64,000 bases of DNA, taken from Tolypocladium sp. Sup5 PDA-1 (Eukaryota; Ascomycota; Sordariomycetes; Hypocreales; Ophiocordycipitaceae). A program made the translations under genes and the position numbers. Below are positions 18,543 through 30,364 of this stretch, piece after piece. A model generated the notes under the pieces. It was given only the letters and a program-made list of their open reading frames with translations. It was not told where the DNA came from and ran no database searches. Within the stretch, counting starts at the first letter, position 1; every line of letters starts with the position of its first letter. The DNA is taken from contig JPHH03000009.1 in the NCBI GenBank assembly GCA_000750105.3, forward strand, positions 434,001 through 498,000. Direction: 5' to 3'.

Positions 18543-18990
18543 TTTTGCGTTTTAAGATCCGGCTGCGATGGTGTTGTGATGGGAATATGGTTTCTGCCTG
18601 GTAAAGTGTCGTGTGTGAGGACAGCTGAGGTTGAATGTGGAGCTGCAAGGAGACACACCCTGGTGTGCACGGGAGGACAGAGAATTGTTAGTGGGGTTGC
18701 GGCTCATTGGACGGTAATTTCAGGGACGCGCCCAACCTCATCTCACCTCACACCTCTTGAGAGCTGTCCATTTGTGAGAGAGACTCGACGGGGGAGTATC
18801 GCGTCTTGAGCGATACGAAAGAGAAGGAAACAGGGATTTCTCGATCAATTACTAAAGGACCTACCGACCGGCGGGAGCAATGAATCGAGCACCAACCGAC
18901 ACTCCTGTCCGCTTCTAACCCCACGTCTCGTCTCACCACATCTCTCGTCTCACCACATCTCTCATCTCACAACCCCATCCCATCGTCAAC
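18543..18990. promoter_or_regulatory. Divergent promoter of the TRAX-like and GPI14 genes
   Basis: This 448-bp head-to-head spacer has a C/T-rich stretch just before the GPI14 start. That stretch contains a 17-bp direct repeat (TCTCACCACATCTCTCG at 18931-18947, repeated with one change at 18948-18964, and a partial third copy). It probably lies in the 5' UTR. Confidence 0.55.
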
Positions 18991-20376
18991 ATGGCCCTCA
19001 CCTCCCTCCTCCGCCCAGCCCCCCTCTTCCTCCTCGCCGCCCTCATCCGCCTCGCCCTCCTCCTCTACGGCACCTGGCAAGACGCCCACTCCGCCGTCAA
19101 GTACACCGACATCGACTACCTCGTCTTCACCGACGCCGCGCGCGCCGTCTCCCGGGGCAGCAGCCCCTACGCCCGCGACACCTACCGCTACACCCCGCTG
19201 CTCGCCTGGCTGCTGCTCCCGACCGCCCGCGCCCCGGCCTTTGCCTTTGGCAAGCTCGTCTTCGCCGCTGCCGACCTGCTCGCCGGCTGGCTCATCCTGC
19301 GCGTCCTCCTGCGCCGCGGCATGCGCGTCGAGTCGGCGGGCGGCTTCGCGGCGCTCTGGCTGTGGAACCCCATGGTCGCGACGATTAGCACGCGCGGCAG
19401 CTCCGAGGGCCTCCTCGGCGTGCTGACCATGGCGCTGCTGTGGGCGGTGGAGGGGAGGCGGGTTGGGCTGGCGGGCGTGGTGCTGGGTCTGGGGGTGCAC
19501 TTCAAGATATATCCGTTTATATACGCGCCGGCTATCGTGTGGTGGATGGACGACAAGAACACGGGCAGGGCCAAGACTGCGGGCACGAAGCCAGCATCGT
19601 CACTCGCGCAGTCTCTGGTCAGGTTCTGCTCGCCCGACAGGATCCGCCTCGCCGTCGTCAGCCTGACCACCTTTACGGGCCTGAATCTCCTCATGTACTC
19701 CATGTACGTCTTGCGTGCTCCTTACCCCCAAACCAACCTCCAATCTAACATATTCGCAGATACGGCAGTCCATTCCTCGTCCACACATACCTCCACCACG
19801 TCACCCGCATCGACCACCGCCACAACTTCTCCCCGTACAACATCCTGCTCTACCTCACCTCCGCCGTCCCCTCGTCCTCGTCCTCCCTGCACACCGAATC
19901 ACTCGCCTTTATCCCGCAGCTTCTCCTCTCCTGCGTCCTCATCCCCCTCGCCCTCGCAAAGAGGGACCTCGCCACGTCCATGATGGCCCAGACCTTTGCC
20001 TTTGTCACCTTTAACAAAGTCTGCACCTCACAGGTAAGCCTCCAAACTACATCCCCCTCTCATGTATCGATGCTCATAGGGTCTGCAGTACTTCCTCTGG
20101 TACATGATCTTTCTGCCGCTCTACCTGCCAGGCTCGTCCCTCCTCCGCAAGCCCACGCTCGGCTTCTCGGCCCTTGTTCTTTGGGTCGTTTCCCAGGCCG
20201 CCTGGCTGCAGCAGGGCTACCAGCTAGAGTTCCTCGGCCACAGCACCTTCTTCCCGGGGCTGTGGCTTTCATCCCTGGGGTTCTTCCTCGTCAACTGCTG
20301 GGTTCTGGGCATCATCATCAGCGATGGACTTGGACGAATGGAGACGAAAAGCGCTTCAAAGGCGCATATTGAGTAG
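18991..20376 (+). CDS. GPI14: GPI mannosyltransferase 1 (PIG-M homologue)
   Basis: Three exons (18991-19703, 19760-20033, 20089-20376) encode 424 residues, the usual size of the family. The 56- and 55-nt introns splice in phases 2 and 0. The multi-pass ER membrane protein has a short signal-like first helix and then the luminal DxD-type motif YTDIDYLVFTDAA near residue 40, which binds dolichol-phosphate mannose. Other conserved segments are SPYARDTYRYTPLLAW, ALWLWNPMVATISTRGSSE, GVHFKIYPFIYAPAI, HNFSPYNILLYL, FAFVTFNKVCTSQYFLWYM and PLYLP. It adds the first mannose to the GPI anchor precursor, an essential step for cell-wall protein anchoring. Confidence 0.95.
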
Positions 20377-20892
20377 TCAGCTGTAGATGACCTGAGCAGA
20401 TAGCCGCATCACCGTATATAAGTGGCATTCCAATAGAAAAGTTGCACACCTAGCTGCTTCACGACATTCCGCGCAACGGCCAATGTGTTCAAGATCAAGG
20501 GCAAATCATTAAGGGGTATCTATCTCGCGTGCCATCTCCCCAAAGCCGTACAAAGATCAAACACGGGCACCGCTGCGCCAAGTTGTAAATCCGCGTCTGA
20601 GCAGATTCCAAGCAAAAAGGTCGTGCCCAGTATCCCTGGGTCTTGTATCCATGTGTCCTGAACGCCTTCCTGCCTCCGTCCGATGCTGCCTCCCCGCCAC
20701 GGGGAAAATGATGGGCAAAACGACGCCTCCGTGCGTTTCTCTGCGCTCCTCCTGGATGTGATTGATGCACCGTTGCAGACGAGTTCGGTCCCGTTTTCTG
20801 ATCGTCTCCCTTTTTGTGTCATTTCGTTTTGTTCAGGGCACATCACTCCCTCTTTCTCACCCCCTCTGCCCTCTTTGCCTCGGCTGCCGCAC
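20377..20892. other. Convergent intergenic spacer
   Basis: About 500 bp lie between GPI14 and the F-box-like gene. The spacer is pyrimidine-rich toward 20800-20890. No gene is supported. Confidence 0.5.
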
Positions 20893-22791
20893 CTATTGAA
20901 TCGTCATTCGGTTGGCGAGAGCCTTGTAGTTGCAGAGTCTCAACGACAACACTCGAGTTCGTGGATTCTCCGTGATGACCATCCTTCCCTCTTTGCTGTA
21001 CACAATGTTGCCAAAGCTCTCGCTCATCCCCGCAAACGACGCTTCGGGTCGCACCCTCGCCATTTCGGCCACAATGGAATCGCTCCAGACACCGGAGCAT
21101 TTCTGCTGCTTAAGCAGAAAATATGGGTTCAGCGGTGGCAGGAGGGAGTCTAGAAAGATTTCGTTAGCGCTCACGTAACCCATAGCGGCGTCAGCTGCAG
21201 TGTGCGGGTGCGGCCTACCCAGGTCCACAAAGCGGATCCTCAGGTACTGTAGTCCCTTGTGCTTCTCTAGACACCGGATTGCTGCCAACACCAGCTCTTC
21301 AAAGGCGTCGATGAAGCCCATTTCGTGGATGCCAGAGCCGGACCCAGGATAGTTGGTCTCCTTGTCTGGGTCACGGCAGCAGTTCTTGACGGTCAGGTCA
21401 ACGGACTTGAGCCTCGAGTTCAGGGGGTTGCTCAAGCGCGTCGCCAAGTCGAAAAACTTGTGACACACACGGCCCGTGTATGAAAAGTGCTCCAAATGCG
21501 GCAGGACTTGGCCCATGCTGGCGCAAATGTGCGTCTTCATGGCAACCTTGGAGTAAAACGACGGTGTGATGGCTTCCCGGCGGTAGTCGTTTTCCATGCA
21601 GAGACTCAGCTTCGTGACGTGCAACGGCAAGAATGGAAGGTAGTCGGATACGGTGATGTAGCTCTTGGACTTGGGCTTGCTGTACGAGCCCTGCCACTCT
21701 TCCAGGTTTGGCAGCGCTTGCAGGATGTTGGCAAAGTCGTAGTTGCTCCGCATCAGATTCCACTGACCCCTAGTCACCAGCGTCCGCACGGATTCAATGG
21801 GTCGAAGATCCAATGCGGCATCTGGCTGCGCAGCTCGTTTGTTGAAGTGGGCGACCTTGGGCGCCTTTCGTCGCTCACCACCCTCGAGCGTCAAGACCTG
21901 CGCCTCTGGCAGCATCATGGTCACAAACTGAAACACTTCTTCCAGGGTGCAGTTGTTCCCCGGGAGGATATAGGTCGCATTTGTCAAGCCGTTTGTGGTC
22001 ACCGTGGGCAATGCCAACGTGGTCGACGAGGCCAGCGGGCCATACATGGGCTGGAAGACGGGAAACCAAATCTCGATGTGCTTGACATGGTCCGCGAGGT
22101 GCTGGTGGCCAGCAAAGTGCATAATCGCCTCCTCGACAAACTCGACCGTCGCCTTCAGTTTAATGTGGCGGTACAGCCTCTGTTGGATCAGATACGTCCA
22201 GCGCCTGTTTACCAGTGCCAGGTTGGAGAGCTCTCGTCGGCGCGAGTGGCGAAGCGCGCTGCCCCAGCTCCTAGTCATGTTCGAAATCCGCATGGCACTG
22301 CTCGAGGTCGGAGAGATACTAAAGCCAAAGAGCTGGTCCACCACGGCCTCGTGCACTTCCAAGGGCAGCTCTTCGAACCGAGTGGCTTCAGGGTGACCAG
22401 ACATGACCTCGTCGCCGAGGACTGAGGGCGACGCATCGGAGTGCGTTGTATTAGAGTCAGTGTCGGATTCGCCGAGGCAGCAGACGTGCGGGCTGCGGTT
22501 CTCGGGATGTGGAAAGGGCGTGCTGCTCGGTCTCGCTGGCGGAACAAAAGTGGATGACTCCTTTGCCTGATCGGTTTGGGGGCTCGACTGGCCTGGAGAG
22601 ACAGGGCTCGAGGTCGTATTTAGAATCGTGGGCATGTCCATCATGGAAGCGGCCATGAGGGACGAGAAGTCGTCGTCGGCGCTGGGCACAGGCTCTTCGC
22701 TTCGACGGCCTGCTCCTCGCGGCTGTAGGTCCCTGACGGGCAGCGTCGCCTGTCCCTCGCCATCGGATGGGCCGCCTCCAGGGTCGTCCAT
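20893..22791 (-). CDS. Large F-box-like protein of unknown target
   Basis: A single exon of 632 residues starts at the ATG at 22791 (MDDPGGGPSDGEG). The frame stays open further upstream without an ATG, so the true start might use an upstream exon. The N-terminal ~140 residues are disordered (Ser/Pro-rich). An F-box-like helix pair follows (RFEELPLEVHEAVVDQLFGF, then LSNLALVNRRWTYLIQQRLY). A long C-terminal part with leucine-rich, repeat-like segments (HVKHIEIWFPVF, VTKLSLCMENDY, LKSVDLTVKNC, LQYLRIRFVDLG) probably binds the substrate. By family analogy it would act in an SCF ubiquitin ligase. I do not recognise a specific orthologue with a known target. Confidence 0.75.
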   Translation of the reverse strand: MDDPGGGPSDGEGQATLPVRDLQPRGAGRRSEEPVPSADDDFSSLMAASMMDMPTILNTTSSPVSPGQSSPQTDQAKESSTFVPPARPSSTPFPHPENRSPHVCCLGESDTDSNTTHSDASPSVLGDEVMSGHPEATRFEELPLEVHEAVVDQLFGFSISPTSSSAMRISNMTRSWGSALRHSRRRELSNLALVNRRWTYLIQQRLYRHIKLKATVEFVEEAIMHFAGHQHLADHVKHIEIWFPVFQPMYGPLASSTTLALPTVTTNGLTNATYILPGNNCTLEEVFQFVTMMLPEAQVLTLEGGERRKAPKVAHFNKRAAQPDAALDLRPIESVRTLVTRGQWNLMRSNYDFANILQALPNLEEWQGSYSKPKSKSYITVSDYLPFLPLHVTKLSLCMENDYRREAITPSFYSKVAMKTHICASMGQVLPHLEHFSYTGRVCHKFFDLATRLSNPLNSRLKSVDLTVKNCCRDPDKETNYPGSGSGIHEMGFIDAFEELVLAAIRCLEKHKGLQYLRIRFVDLGRPHPHTAADAAMGYVSANEIFLDSLLPPLNPYFLLKQQKCSGVWSDSIVAEMARVRPEASFAGMSESFGNIVYSKEGRMVITENPRTRVLSLRLCNYKALANRMTIQ

Positions 22792-25700
22792 CCTTGCTAG
22801 GACGCTTTTCACGAGGTTTGCGTTGATGCCAATGCAGCCGGCCGCGTGTGCATTATCGACCGGGCAGGATGATGGCGAAGAGAGGAGGGGGGGGAGGTCG
22901 ATGGCGGTAGGGTCTGGTGGTTTTCGAGGGAGAGAAATCGTACGAGTCGCAGGCGAGGGCAGATTAGATTCGGCGGTTGGGTGACGGTCGAGACGCCTGA
23001 GGCAACGCAGCCCAGGAATCGAATGAGGAGGGAGAGGGAGACGGCGAGATCACGAGCCCAGCCGCGACCTCCGACTGCAATCAAACTGGGAGTCGCTGCT
23101 CGGGCCAGGGATGTTGCGGGTGGGTTTTATCGACGGGAGGCTCGCGGGTCATTAGCAGGCGCGGGAGCCGCAATTAGAAGTGTGGACTCTGTGGAGGTGC
23201 GGATCAGCCCTCCAGCCGACAATCTCGAGAGAGTGGAGGCAATCGAGCGGGCTAGTCTGCGTCCGTGGTTGGTGTCACTGCCAGAGTGGTTGGTGCTTGC
23301 GCCACCAAGGAGATGGGCCGCGAGGTGGGCAATTTACGCGCTGCGGCGGCTCGTGGTGGTCGCGTGTGCCGTTTCCTTCGCGGAGAGAAGAGGGCAACCG
23401 TGGCGGCGGACGCTCATAGAGAGTTGCATTGGCGAGACGGCACGCGGACGAGGCGGGCTCAGCCCCAAGGCGCAAGAGCGTGGTGGCGGGGGCCTGGAGG
23501 TGAGGGTGAAGACGATGGGAGCAGAGAGCAGCACCCGACGAGGATAAATGAGGATGCACAGCCCCAGATTACCGGAGTGCCGCTGCGTGTGCAACGTGTG
23601 CAGCTGTATGCCGTACACGTAGGGTGTCGCTTTTCTCGTCAAACGCGGTGGGCTGCAGCATGCACGCGGACGTGTTGGGTGGGCAAGGTGGGATTGCAAC
23701 GGGAATGTTAAGTGGATAGGATATTTAGGTATCGAGGAACAGCCGCCCACCAGCCCGACATTTGCGTGCTGCAGGCTGGCTGCGCAGCGCCTGAAGCGAC
23801 CTGAGGCGCGCGCCCAATTAGCGGGCTCCAGGCGGACCCTTGGGCGACCCTGTGGACACGCGAGCCGATAAGGTACGCGATGAGGCCTGGCCAACATGGC
23901 TCCGTACGACCCAACGAGGATGACAAAGGTGGAAACAATAATTACAAGCCCCACGGTATGCAGTTTTGGCTATAATCGACATAAAAGTTTATAAAAAGTA
24001 CTTATCTCTTCCAGTATACGAAGACTCTAGCTTTATACCTTGCAAGGGTTATATTATACTATATCATGCCTTGGCTAGCAAGAAGGCGCGTTCTAAGAGG
24101 TACCTTGTAATTTACTAGCCTTTGTAGAATCTCATTTTAGCTCGAAGTAACAGAGAGGAACGGCAAGGAACGGCAGGAATACCAAGGAACTGCGAGGAAC
24201 TAGGGAAATAGAGGGAAATACAAGGTTAGAGCCTCCGCACACCGGAAGGGATAAAGGCAATAGCGTTTGTATTGTTTTGACCATTGTGGTCCTGGCTGGT
24301 TGTACGGATACCTTACCTAGCCGACAAGCTGACAGCCACTACTCGTACGCGACAACGTCTCACCCTTTTTGGCTGCCCAAGCGACTCTGCAGGCGGCCAT
24401 CGGTTGACCCTCTCCCGTCAACGACTTGAGCTCCAACGACGTCGTACGAAGTACAAGCTGGCGACCAGCGGGTGGAGTCGCCGCCATCTCGACCTGCCCG
24501 GCTGCGCGTGCTGGTGAAAGGACGATGCTCCTGTATCCTGCAGCGCCAGGCATGGCTTCTTCCCATCTGTCGCTCCGCAAGTTGCGCCATGTCGTTGGGC
24601 AGGACTGGAGCCTTTGTCACGTAGTAGGATACACTTTCTTGTTAACGGCATCTCCCCGACCGCGAATGGAAGACGCAAGTCTTGGTATTCTCAACATGTC
24701 CGTAGCAGGATAGCAGGCCAAGGCCGTCAGCATCATGGCACTGTCGCTCGGTTTGCCGTACCTGCGGTGTCCATTCGTCGCACTCGAGCAGGCGCTGTCC
24801 ATCAAGGTATGAATGTATCATGGAGTCAACCGAGTTGTAGCACCAGTGCAATGAAGTGTTCGGGGCCCAATGAGCCATTTGACATTGTAATCGCACGGCA
24901 TACCCGGACCTGAAAAACAACGACTCGCCTGTCACCGTTGTTGTCGCAACGCGAATCGGGCAAACTGCTGTTGGTGTAGACTGGATCCAGCGCTTGCTTG
25001 GGAATGGCCCGCCTCAGCACCGCCTCTAGGTGAAATTGCTTTCGTCTTGCCTAAATGGATTTCGATAGGGTGAAGCCACAGAAGAGCAAAGAGGAAAGAG
25101 GCGAGGTTGGAAGCCACCCGATGACCAGGTCGGTCTGGCCCAGGGACAGTCGAGACTCACCTCCATCTCATCATCATGAACACGCGTCATAGAATTGGCA
25201 AGGCCAACCGCGAGCCGTCGACTCAAATTTCAACCCGGGTCCGAGGCGGTTGGTAGATGACATTATATCATGCCATAAAACTCCGCGGCCAGCCAAAACA
25301 GGAAGCTGCCTCGGTTTCGGCCGCAGCCTCACTACCGTCCACGTCCACGTCGCGTGTGTCCCGACATAGGGACGCATATTGATCTGCACGGAGAGAACCA
25401 TGGTATTACCAAACGGCCCGCGCAGGATGAAGCAGACGCGAGACATGAGACGGACACCGTGGAGTCTAATACGCCACTGGGAGGTGTCAGCCTGATGGCC
25501 TGGTTGTTTGTACATAGCATCTTACCTCACCTTGCTCACGTACAAGCACAGCAGACCGAGTCCGTGCCACGATGCACCCCGGAACCTTGTCTTGAGACAA
25601 GGAGGCTCCGGTGTGATGCGCAGCGCCGTTGGTGCGTTGGGCAGATCCGCGAACTTCCGCCGACGGACGCGGGTTGACGTCTGCCTGTCGACCCCCCGAT

Positions 25701-28095
25701 GGGCAATGGGCAGGAGGGAAGACGAGACGACGGCGCGGGGCCAGATGGGCATTGGCGGCCAAATGTGGCACGTTGATGATTCATGAAGGCGTTTCTTGGA
25801 AGATGGACAAAGGCTGACAGGGCCTTGGTGGTAAATGCCGGTGGGCAACTGGGCCGTCCAACGGTGAAAACGCGGCTCCATGCGGCGCCGCCTCGTGAAG
25901 AAGAGATTCCGATGTGGACAAACACCGTCGTCAACCTGTTACGTTAAACAACGGACCCAATTAGCATGCGACAGCGGCCGCGGCAAAGCTTTCTGGGGCC
26001 AGGAGACAGTTGCCGTGGCCCATCATCATCTTTCGTGCGAGTCCGTCTCCCGTACCTAGTAAAAGCTCAGCCCTCCTCTGGTCGCGTCACGAGCAAACAG
26101 CAAACGGCAACTTGCCTGTCCGTACCTAGTCGGTAGTCCGTACAGCAGACCCCATGGAGTGCTCCAAGGCTTGTGGGGACCCTCTCGCCCCAGAGGCCAG
26201 GCGCTGTCACTCGGGAGCGTTTCACATGCAGCCAATAACCACCTCCACAAGCGCCCACGACGGAAGCGACCTTCCCCTATGAGGCGCGTCGCGTTTCCAG
26301 TGCGTGGGGCCCGCTAATACCGTGCGAACCCCTGCGCTGGGACACTCCCCTGGACGCCGCCATGGCTGCTTACGCTGCGTCTACAACAGCTCTCAACCGT
26401 ATCAGCCCGGTTCCTCTCATCGCTCGTCGGTTTCAAGCAGCCTAGTACGTACATATGATGAAGTACTTCCTAGAGATGCAATTTTGGGCTTTTAGCCGGG
26501 TGGGCGGGCGTGAAACTGCAGCGATGTGCAAAAGCCCGCCGATCGCAAGCAAGCCACGATGAAGATGGAGCAAATTCGCAGCCAACGAGGCGTGACTGAC
26601 GACGCCGCGTAAAACAAGCATCAAACCAAGCATACGATCGCGCGCGGCTTACGTCTCCGAACATGGCGCGTCTCCGAACATCAACTAAAAATTCACGCAT
26701 ACCTGCTAGGTTAATTTATTAACTCTACGCAACGCAGCCGGAATACGTACGCACAGTACTGAAGAGGCGTAGGTCAGTGCCCTGGTCGTCCGTCGTCCGG
26801 TTTCCCAGTCCCTGTCGATGGATCCGGCTCCCCACGCTGCGAGGGACCTTGACTCCGGCTGTGGGTTGCGCCTCCGCAGGGTGGATTGCTGGGGAAGCAC
26901 GCAAGCACGGCTGCGTGCGTTGCCGGTCTTGTTTGTGCGGGTGCTGCGTGATGCTGCGTGGGCAGAGGTTGGGCGGTGCGTCTGTGATATGTCGTTTGCT
27001 GGTCAAGGCAGCGCTTCTACAACAACTGCAAGTTGTCGCCGACTTGACGGACAAACACCAGTAAAGGGACAGCCACAGCCATCGCACGGGCGCAGATCGT
27101 CAGCGATAAGCGGCCCAATCGCCCAGCTTGCCAGCATCTCATCTCCCGCCGGCGTTTGAGACGCTCTCCTGGCAGCCAGTAGTCAGCCAGTCTTCCAGCA
27201 TACGAGTACGGATACATATAGACGAGCAGCGCGAAGGAGAGCCCGGACCCACCCCGTTCGCCGCGCGCCTCCGCCTCGAAACTCGGAGCCGCCCCCGTCC
27301 TGTCAAACCTCTGGCGTTTGGCCAACCCCCCCGGCCCCCTGTCCAATCTTGCTCGCCATCCCTGCGCGGCTCCTCCTCCTCGGGCAGCCAAGGCATCGTC
27401 ATCCACCCGCAGTGTGTGAATACTCGTACTTGGAACGGGTGGGAATCACGACCCCTAGGTGCTAGCAATGCGTTGCCTTGACCGCTGGGCAACACCAGCT
27501 CGCCCACCTCGCCCACCTCGCCCGCCATGATCTCTGATCCCTCATCCATCTTCTCGTCTGCTTTCGTATTTCTCCTTCCCGTTCCGTAATACCCACATTC
27601 GTGCATGTCTTTTCTTCTCGTTGGATCGGCCTCGTCTTCTCTATTCTGTTCAGTCCACCCCATCTGCATTCTTCTTTATTACCTCCTCTCCCGCCAGTCT
27701 TCATCCAATCTTTTTTGGGTGCCTGCTTCTCCTTCTCTTCTTCTGTAGCCATCTTTGGATCTGTTTCCTCGCGGGCAGAGAGAGAGTCGCTATTCACAGT
27801 CACTCTTTTCAACGCCTGTTACTATTCACCTCATCGAGGAGCGTTGATCGCCCGCCGCCCCATCGTTCTCTACACTCCTTTCGCAGGCACTGGTGCCCTG
27901 AACAGGCCGACTCGGGGTCCTTGCTTCATTGCATCTTGCTACTTTCTTTGTCCATCTTTGACGGAGTGACCGGCAGGAACTGGTTTCACTACCCTACCTA
28001 CCAATTGTCTCTCAGAGCAACTCTCGACGATCTTTGTCTTCTCTTTCTGTATATCCGGCTCTCGGCTCCCGTCTCCAGGCTTCACAAAGCTCACC
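22792..28095. other. 5.3-kb gene-poor region
   Basis: It contains the upstream regions of the F-box-like gene and the subtilisin, and no supportable gene. Many short overlapping frames exist, but none shows codon bias, a recognisable domain or coherent splice signals. A distinct AT-rich island lies at about 23940-24240. Dispersed GTAC-type elements include GTACGAAGTAC at 24444-24454 and two GTACCTAGT words near 26052 and 26122. The last 500 bp are pyrimidine-rich, consistent with the promoter and 5' UTR of the protease gene. Confidence 0.55.
23940..24240. repeat. AT/TA-rich island, possibly a mutated transposon relic
   Basis: In contrast to the GC-rich surroundings, this stretch is rich in A, T and TpA steps (for example GTTATATTATACTATATCA near 24048-24066). 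It is followed by a purine tract with a degenerate AAGGAACGGC-type unit repeated several times (about 24151-24220). TpA-rich islands in Pezizomycotina are often the product of repeat-induced point mutation on old transposons. I see no coding remnant or terminal repeat that would prove this. Confidence 0.4.
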
Positions 28096-29473
28096 ATGGC
28101 GTCGTCTCTCCTCACCTTCTTCCTCTTCCTCGTGCCGCTCGTGGCCGCCCTGCCGCCCTACGTCGTCAACCGTGGGGACAGCAACCCCAACATCCCCATC
28201 GTCAACGCCGGCGCCAAGGACCTCATCCCCAACCGCTACATCGTCGTCTACAACAGCACCTTTAGCGACGATGCCATCGACGCCAAGCAGGCCATCTTCT
28301 CTGCCGCCATCAAGAAGCGCAACCTCGGCAAGCGAGGCCTCGAGGGCAAGCCGCTGTCTACCGAGATCCGCACCTTCAATATGTCCCAGTGGCGCGCCAT
28401 GGCCCTCGACGCCGACGACTCCATGATCATGGACATCTCCAGCGCCGATGAGGTCGCCTACATCGAGGCCGACCACTGGGTCACCGCCAGCGAGACCATC
28501 ATGCAGACCAACTCCCCGCCCGGCCTGAACCGACTCTCCCATGCCAAGGCCGGTGCCCAGGGCTACGTCTTCGACGACTCGGCCGGCGCGGGCATCACCG
28601 CCTACGTCGTCGACACTGGCGTCCGCGTCACCCACACCGAGTTCGAGGGCCGCGCCACCTTTGCCGCAAACTTTGTCAACAACGTCAACACGGATGAGCA
28701 GGGCCATGGCAGCCACGTCGCGGGCACCATCGCCGGCGCCACCTTTGGCGTTGCCAAGAAGGCCAACATCATGGCTGTCAAGGTCCTCGACGCCGAAGGG
28801 CGAGGCCAAAACTCGGACATCCTCAACGGCATGCAGTTCGTCATCAACGACGCCAAGAAGCGAGGTATCCAGGGCAAGGCTGTCATGAACATGTCCCTCG
28901 GCGGGTCCTTCTCCGAGTCCATGAACCGCGCCATCCAGGCCGTCAGCAACGCCGGCATCGTCCCTGTCGTTGCTGCTGGCAACGAAAACGTACGTCGAGA
29001 CCGCGAAGCTACTGTTGACTGACAGACTGGCTGACCCTGAATCACAGCAAGATACCGCCAACACGTCCCCGGGCTCTGCCCCAAGTGCCATCACCGTCGG
29101 TGCCATCGACGCCAAGAACGACGCCCGCGCCAAGTTCTCCAACTTTGGCCAGGTCGTCGACATCTTCGCGCCCGGTGTCAACGTCCTCTCCGTTGGCATC
29201 CGCTCCGACACCGACACCAAGACGCTGAGCGGCACCAGCATGGGTGAGACTCCTTACCACCCACTCCCGCACACATTCTGACCAGGCTGACACGTCCGCG
29301 CAGCTTCTCCCCACGTCGCCGGCATGGCCGCCTACCTCATGGGCCTCATGAACCTCAAGGACCCCGCTCAGGTCGACAGCCTGATCAAGAACCTCGCCTC
29401 CAAGACCGGCGCCGCCGTCACCAACAACGTCCAGGGCACCACCAGCCTCATCGCCAACAACGGCAACCGGTAG
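28096..29473 (+). CDS. Secreted subtilisin-like serine protease (I9 propeptide + S8)
   Basis: Three exons (28096-28989, 29048-29243, 29304-29473) give a 419-residue preproprotein. A signal peptide (MASSLLTFFLFLVPLVAALP) is followed by an I9 inhibitor propeptide at about 45-130 (NRYIVVYNSTFS, VAYIEADHWV). The proteinase K-type S8 domain comes next, with the catalytic triad Asp173 (VVDTGV), His204 (GHGSHVAG) and Ser362 (SGTSMASPHVAG). The oxyanion Asn is in AAGNEN, just before intron 1. Intron 2 splits the active-site serine motif after ATG-G. The enzyme is secreted and autoprocessed, and degrades proteins outside the cell. In insect- or nematode-associated Hypocreales such enzymes attack cuticle; whether that applies here cannot be told from the sequence. 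Confidence 0.95.
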
Positions 29474-30364
29474 TAGACGCCTTGCCGCGACAGAGGACGG
29501 CAAAAACGGAAGCGTTTGCATTTTTGGCTTGCCCGATTTCTTTTTGGAAATAAGAGCGAGAAGACATAAATGACAAGATGTGGAAGGACTTTTACGTGAC
29601 GAGATTATGCCAAGGCCGGCAAGCTCCATCGAGTGCGTGTATTCTGAAGAAGCTTTTTTTTGGCGATGGGATCCTGCATTGCGCCTCCAACCCTTGGAAG
29701 GAGGGCAGAGAGCCTGGAGACCAAGCACGGGCCTAGGGTGCAGAGATCTCATAGACTGTACATATCATGTACTTCATTTTTCCCTTTCAACCACATCTTG
29801 TGCTCAAAAGAAAAGCCGCTTCTCTCCGTGTCGAGTAGACCTAACATTGAACTTCAAATTCAGGAAAGCCAAGGAGATTTTCGATGGCTTGGAGTCCGGA
29901 CTATTCCGATTCACTTCGTTCCATCGATAGATGAGCTCACATAGCAAGGTAGACGCAACAGCGATGCATGTTTGCTCGCCAACGAAGCGTCATCCTGTGG
30001 GATTTCAGGGTTGATAGCTCGCGCTGTGCCGCCCCATAAGGGAAGCCAAGAGTAATGAGAGGTTCGATTTTAGCACTTCTTCGGCACAACCACAGTCATT
30101 GAAGGACTAGATTGCAATTTGACATCCGTGCTGTGTCGCGGGAGCAAACACTGGGTTTCAGCGTTGCCACAAGTTCAGGCCGGGGGCAGATCCGCAAGGG
30201 TCTGGTTGAGAAGCGGAACCCGCTTTAAGAAACCTGGTATTAACAATATCATACGTTATGTAACCCAACAATATACTCCCGGCTATTGTCTCGTCAATGA
30301 AGCAAGTATTATGTGCATGAAGGGGCATTGCAAGACCCAAAGAGGGCGGGCCATCGGCACCGCC
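29474..30364. other. Convergent intergenic spacer
   Basis: About 890 bp lie between the protease and squalene synthase genes, with lower GC than the flanking coding regions. The two 3' UTRs are expected here. No gene or clear repeat is seen. Confidence 0.5.

Noticed and set aside
28012..29241. 409-residue frame on the minus strand opposite the subtilisin
   Set aside because: It is antisense to the protease with Val/Asp/Gly-rich shadow composition. The plus strand has the complete catalytic triad.
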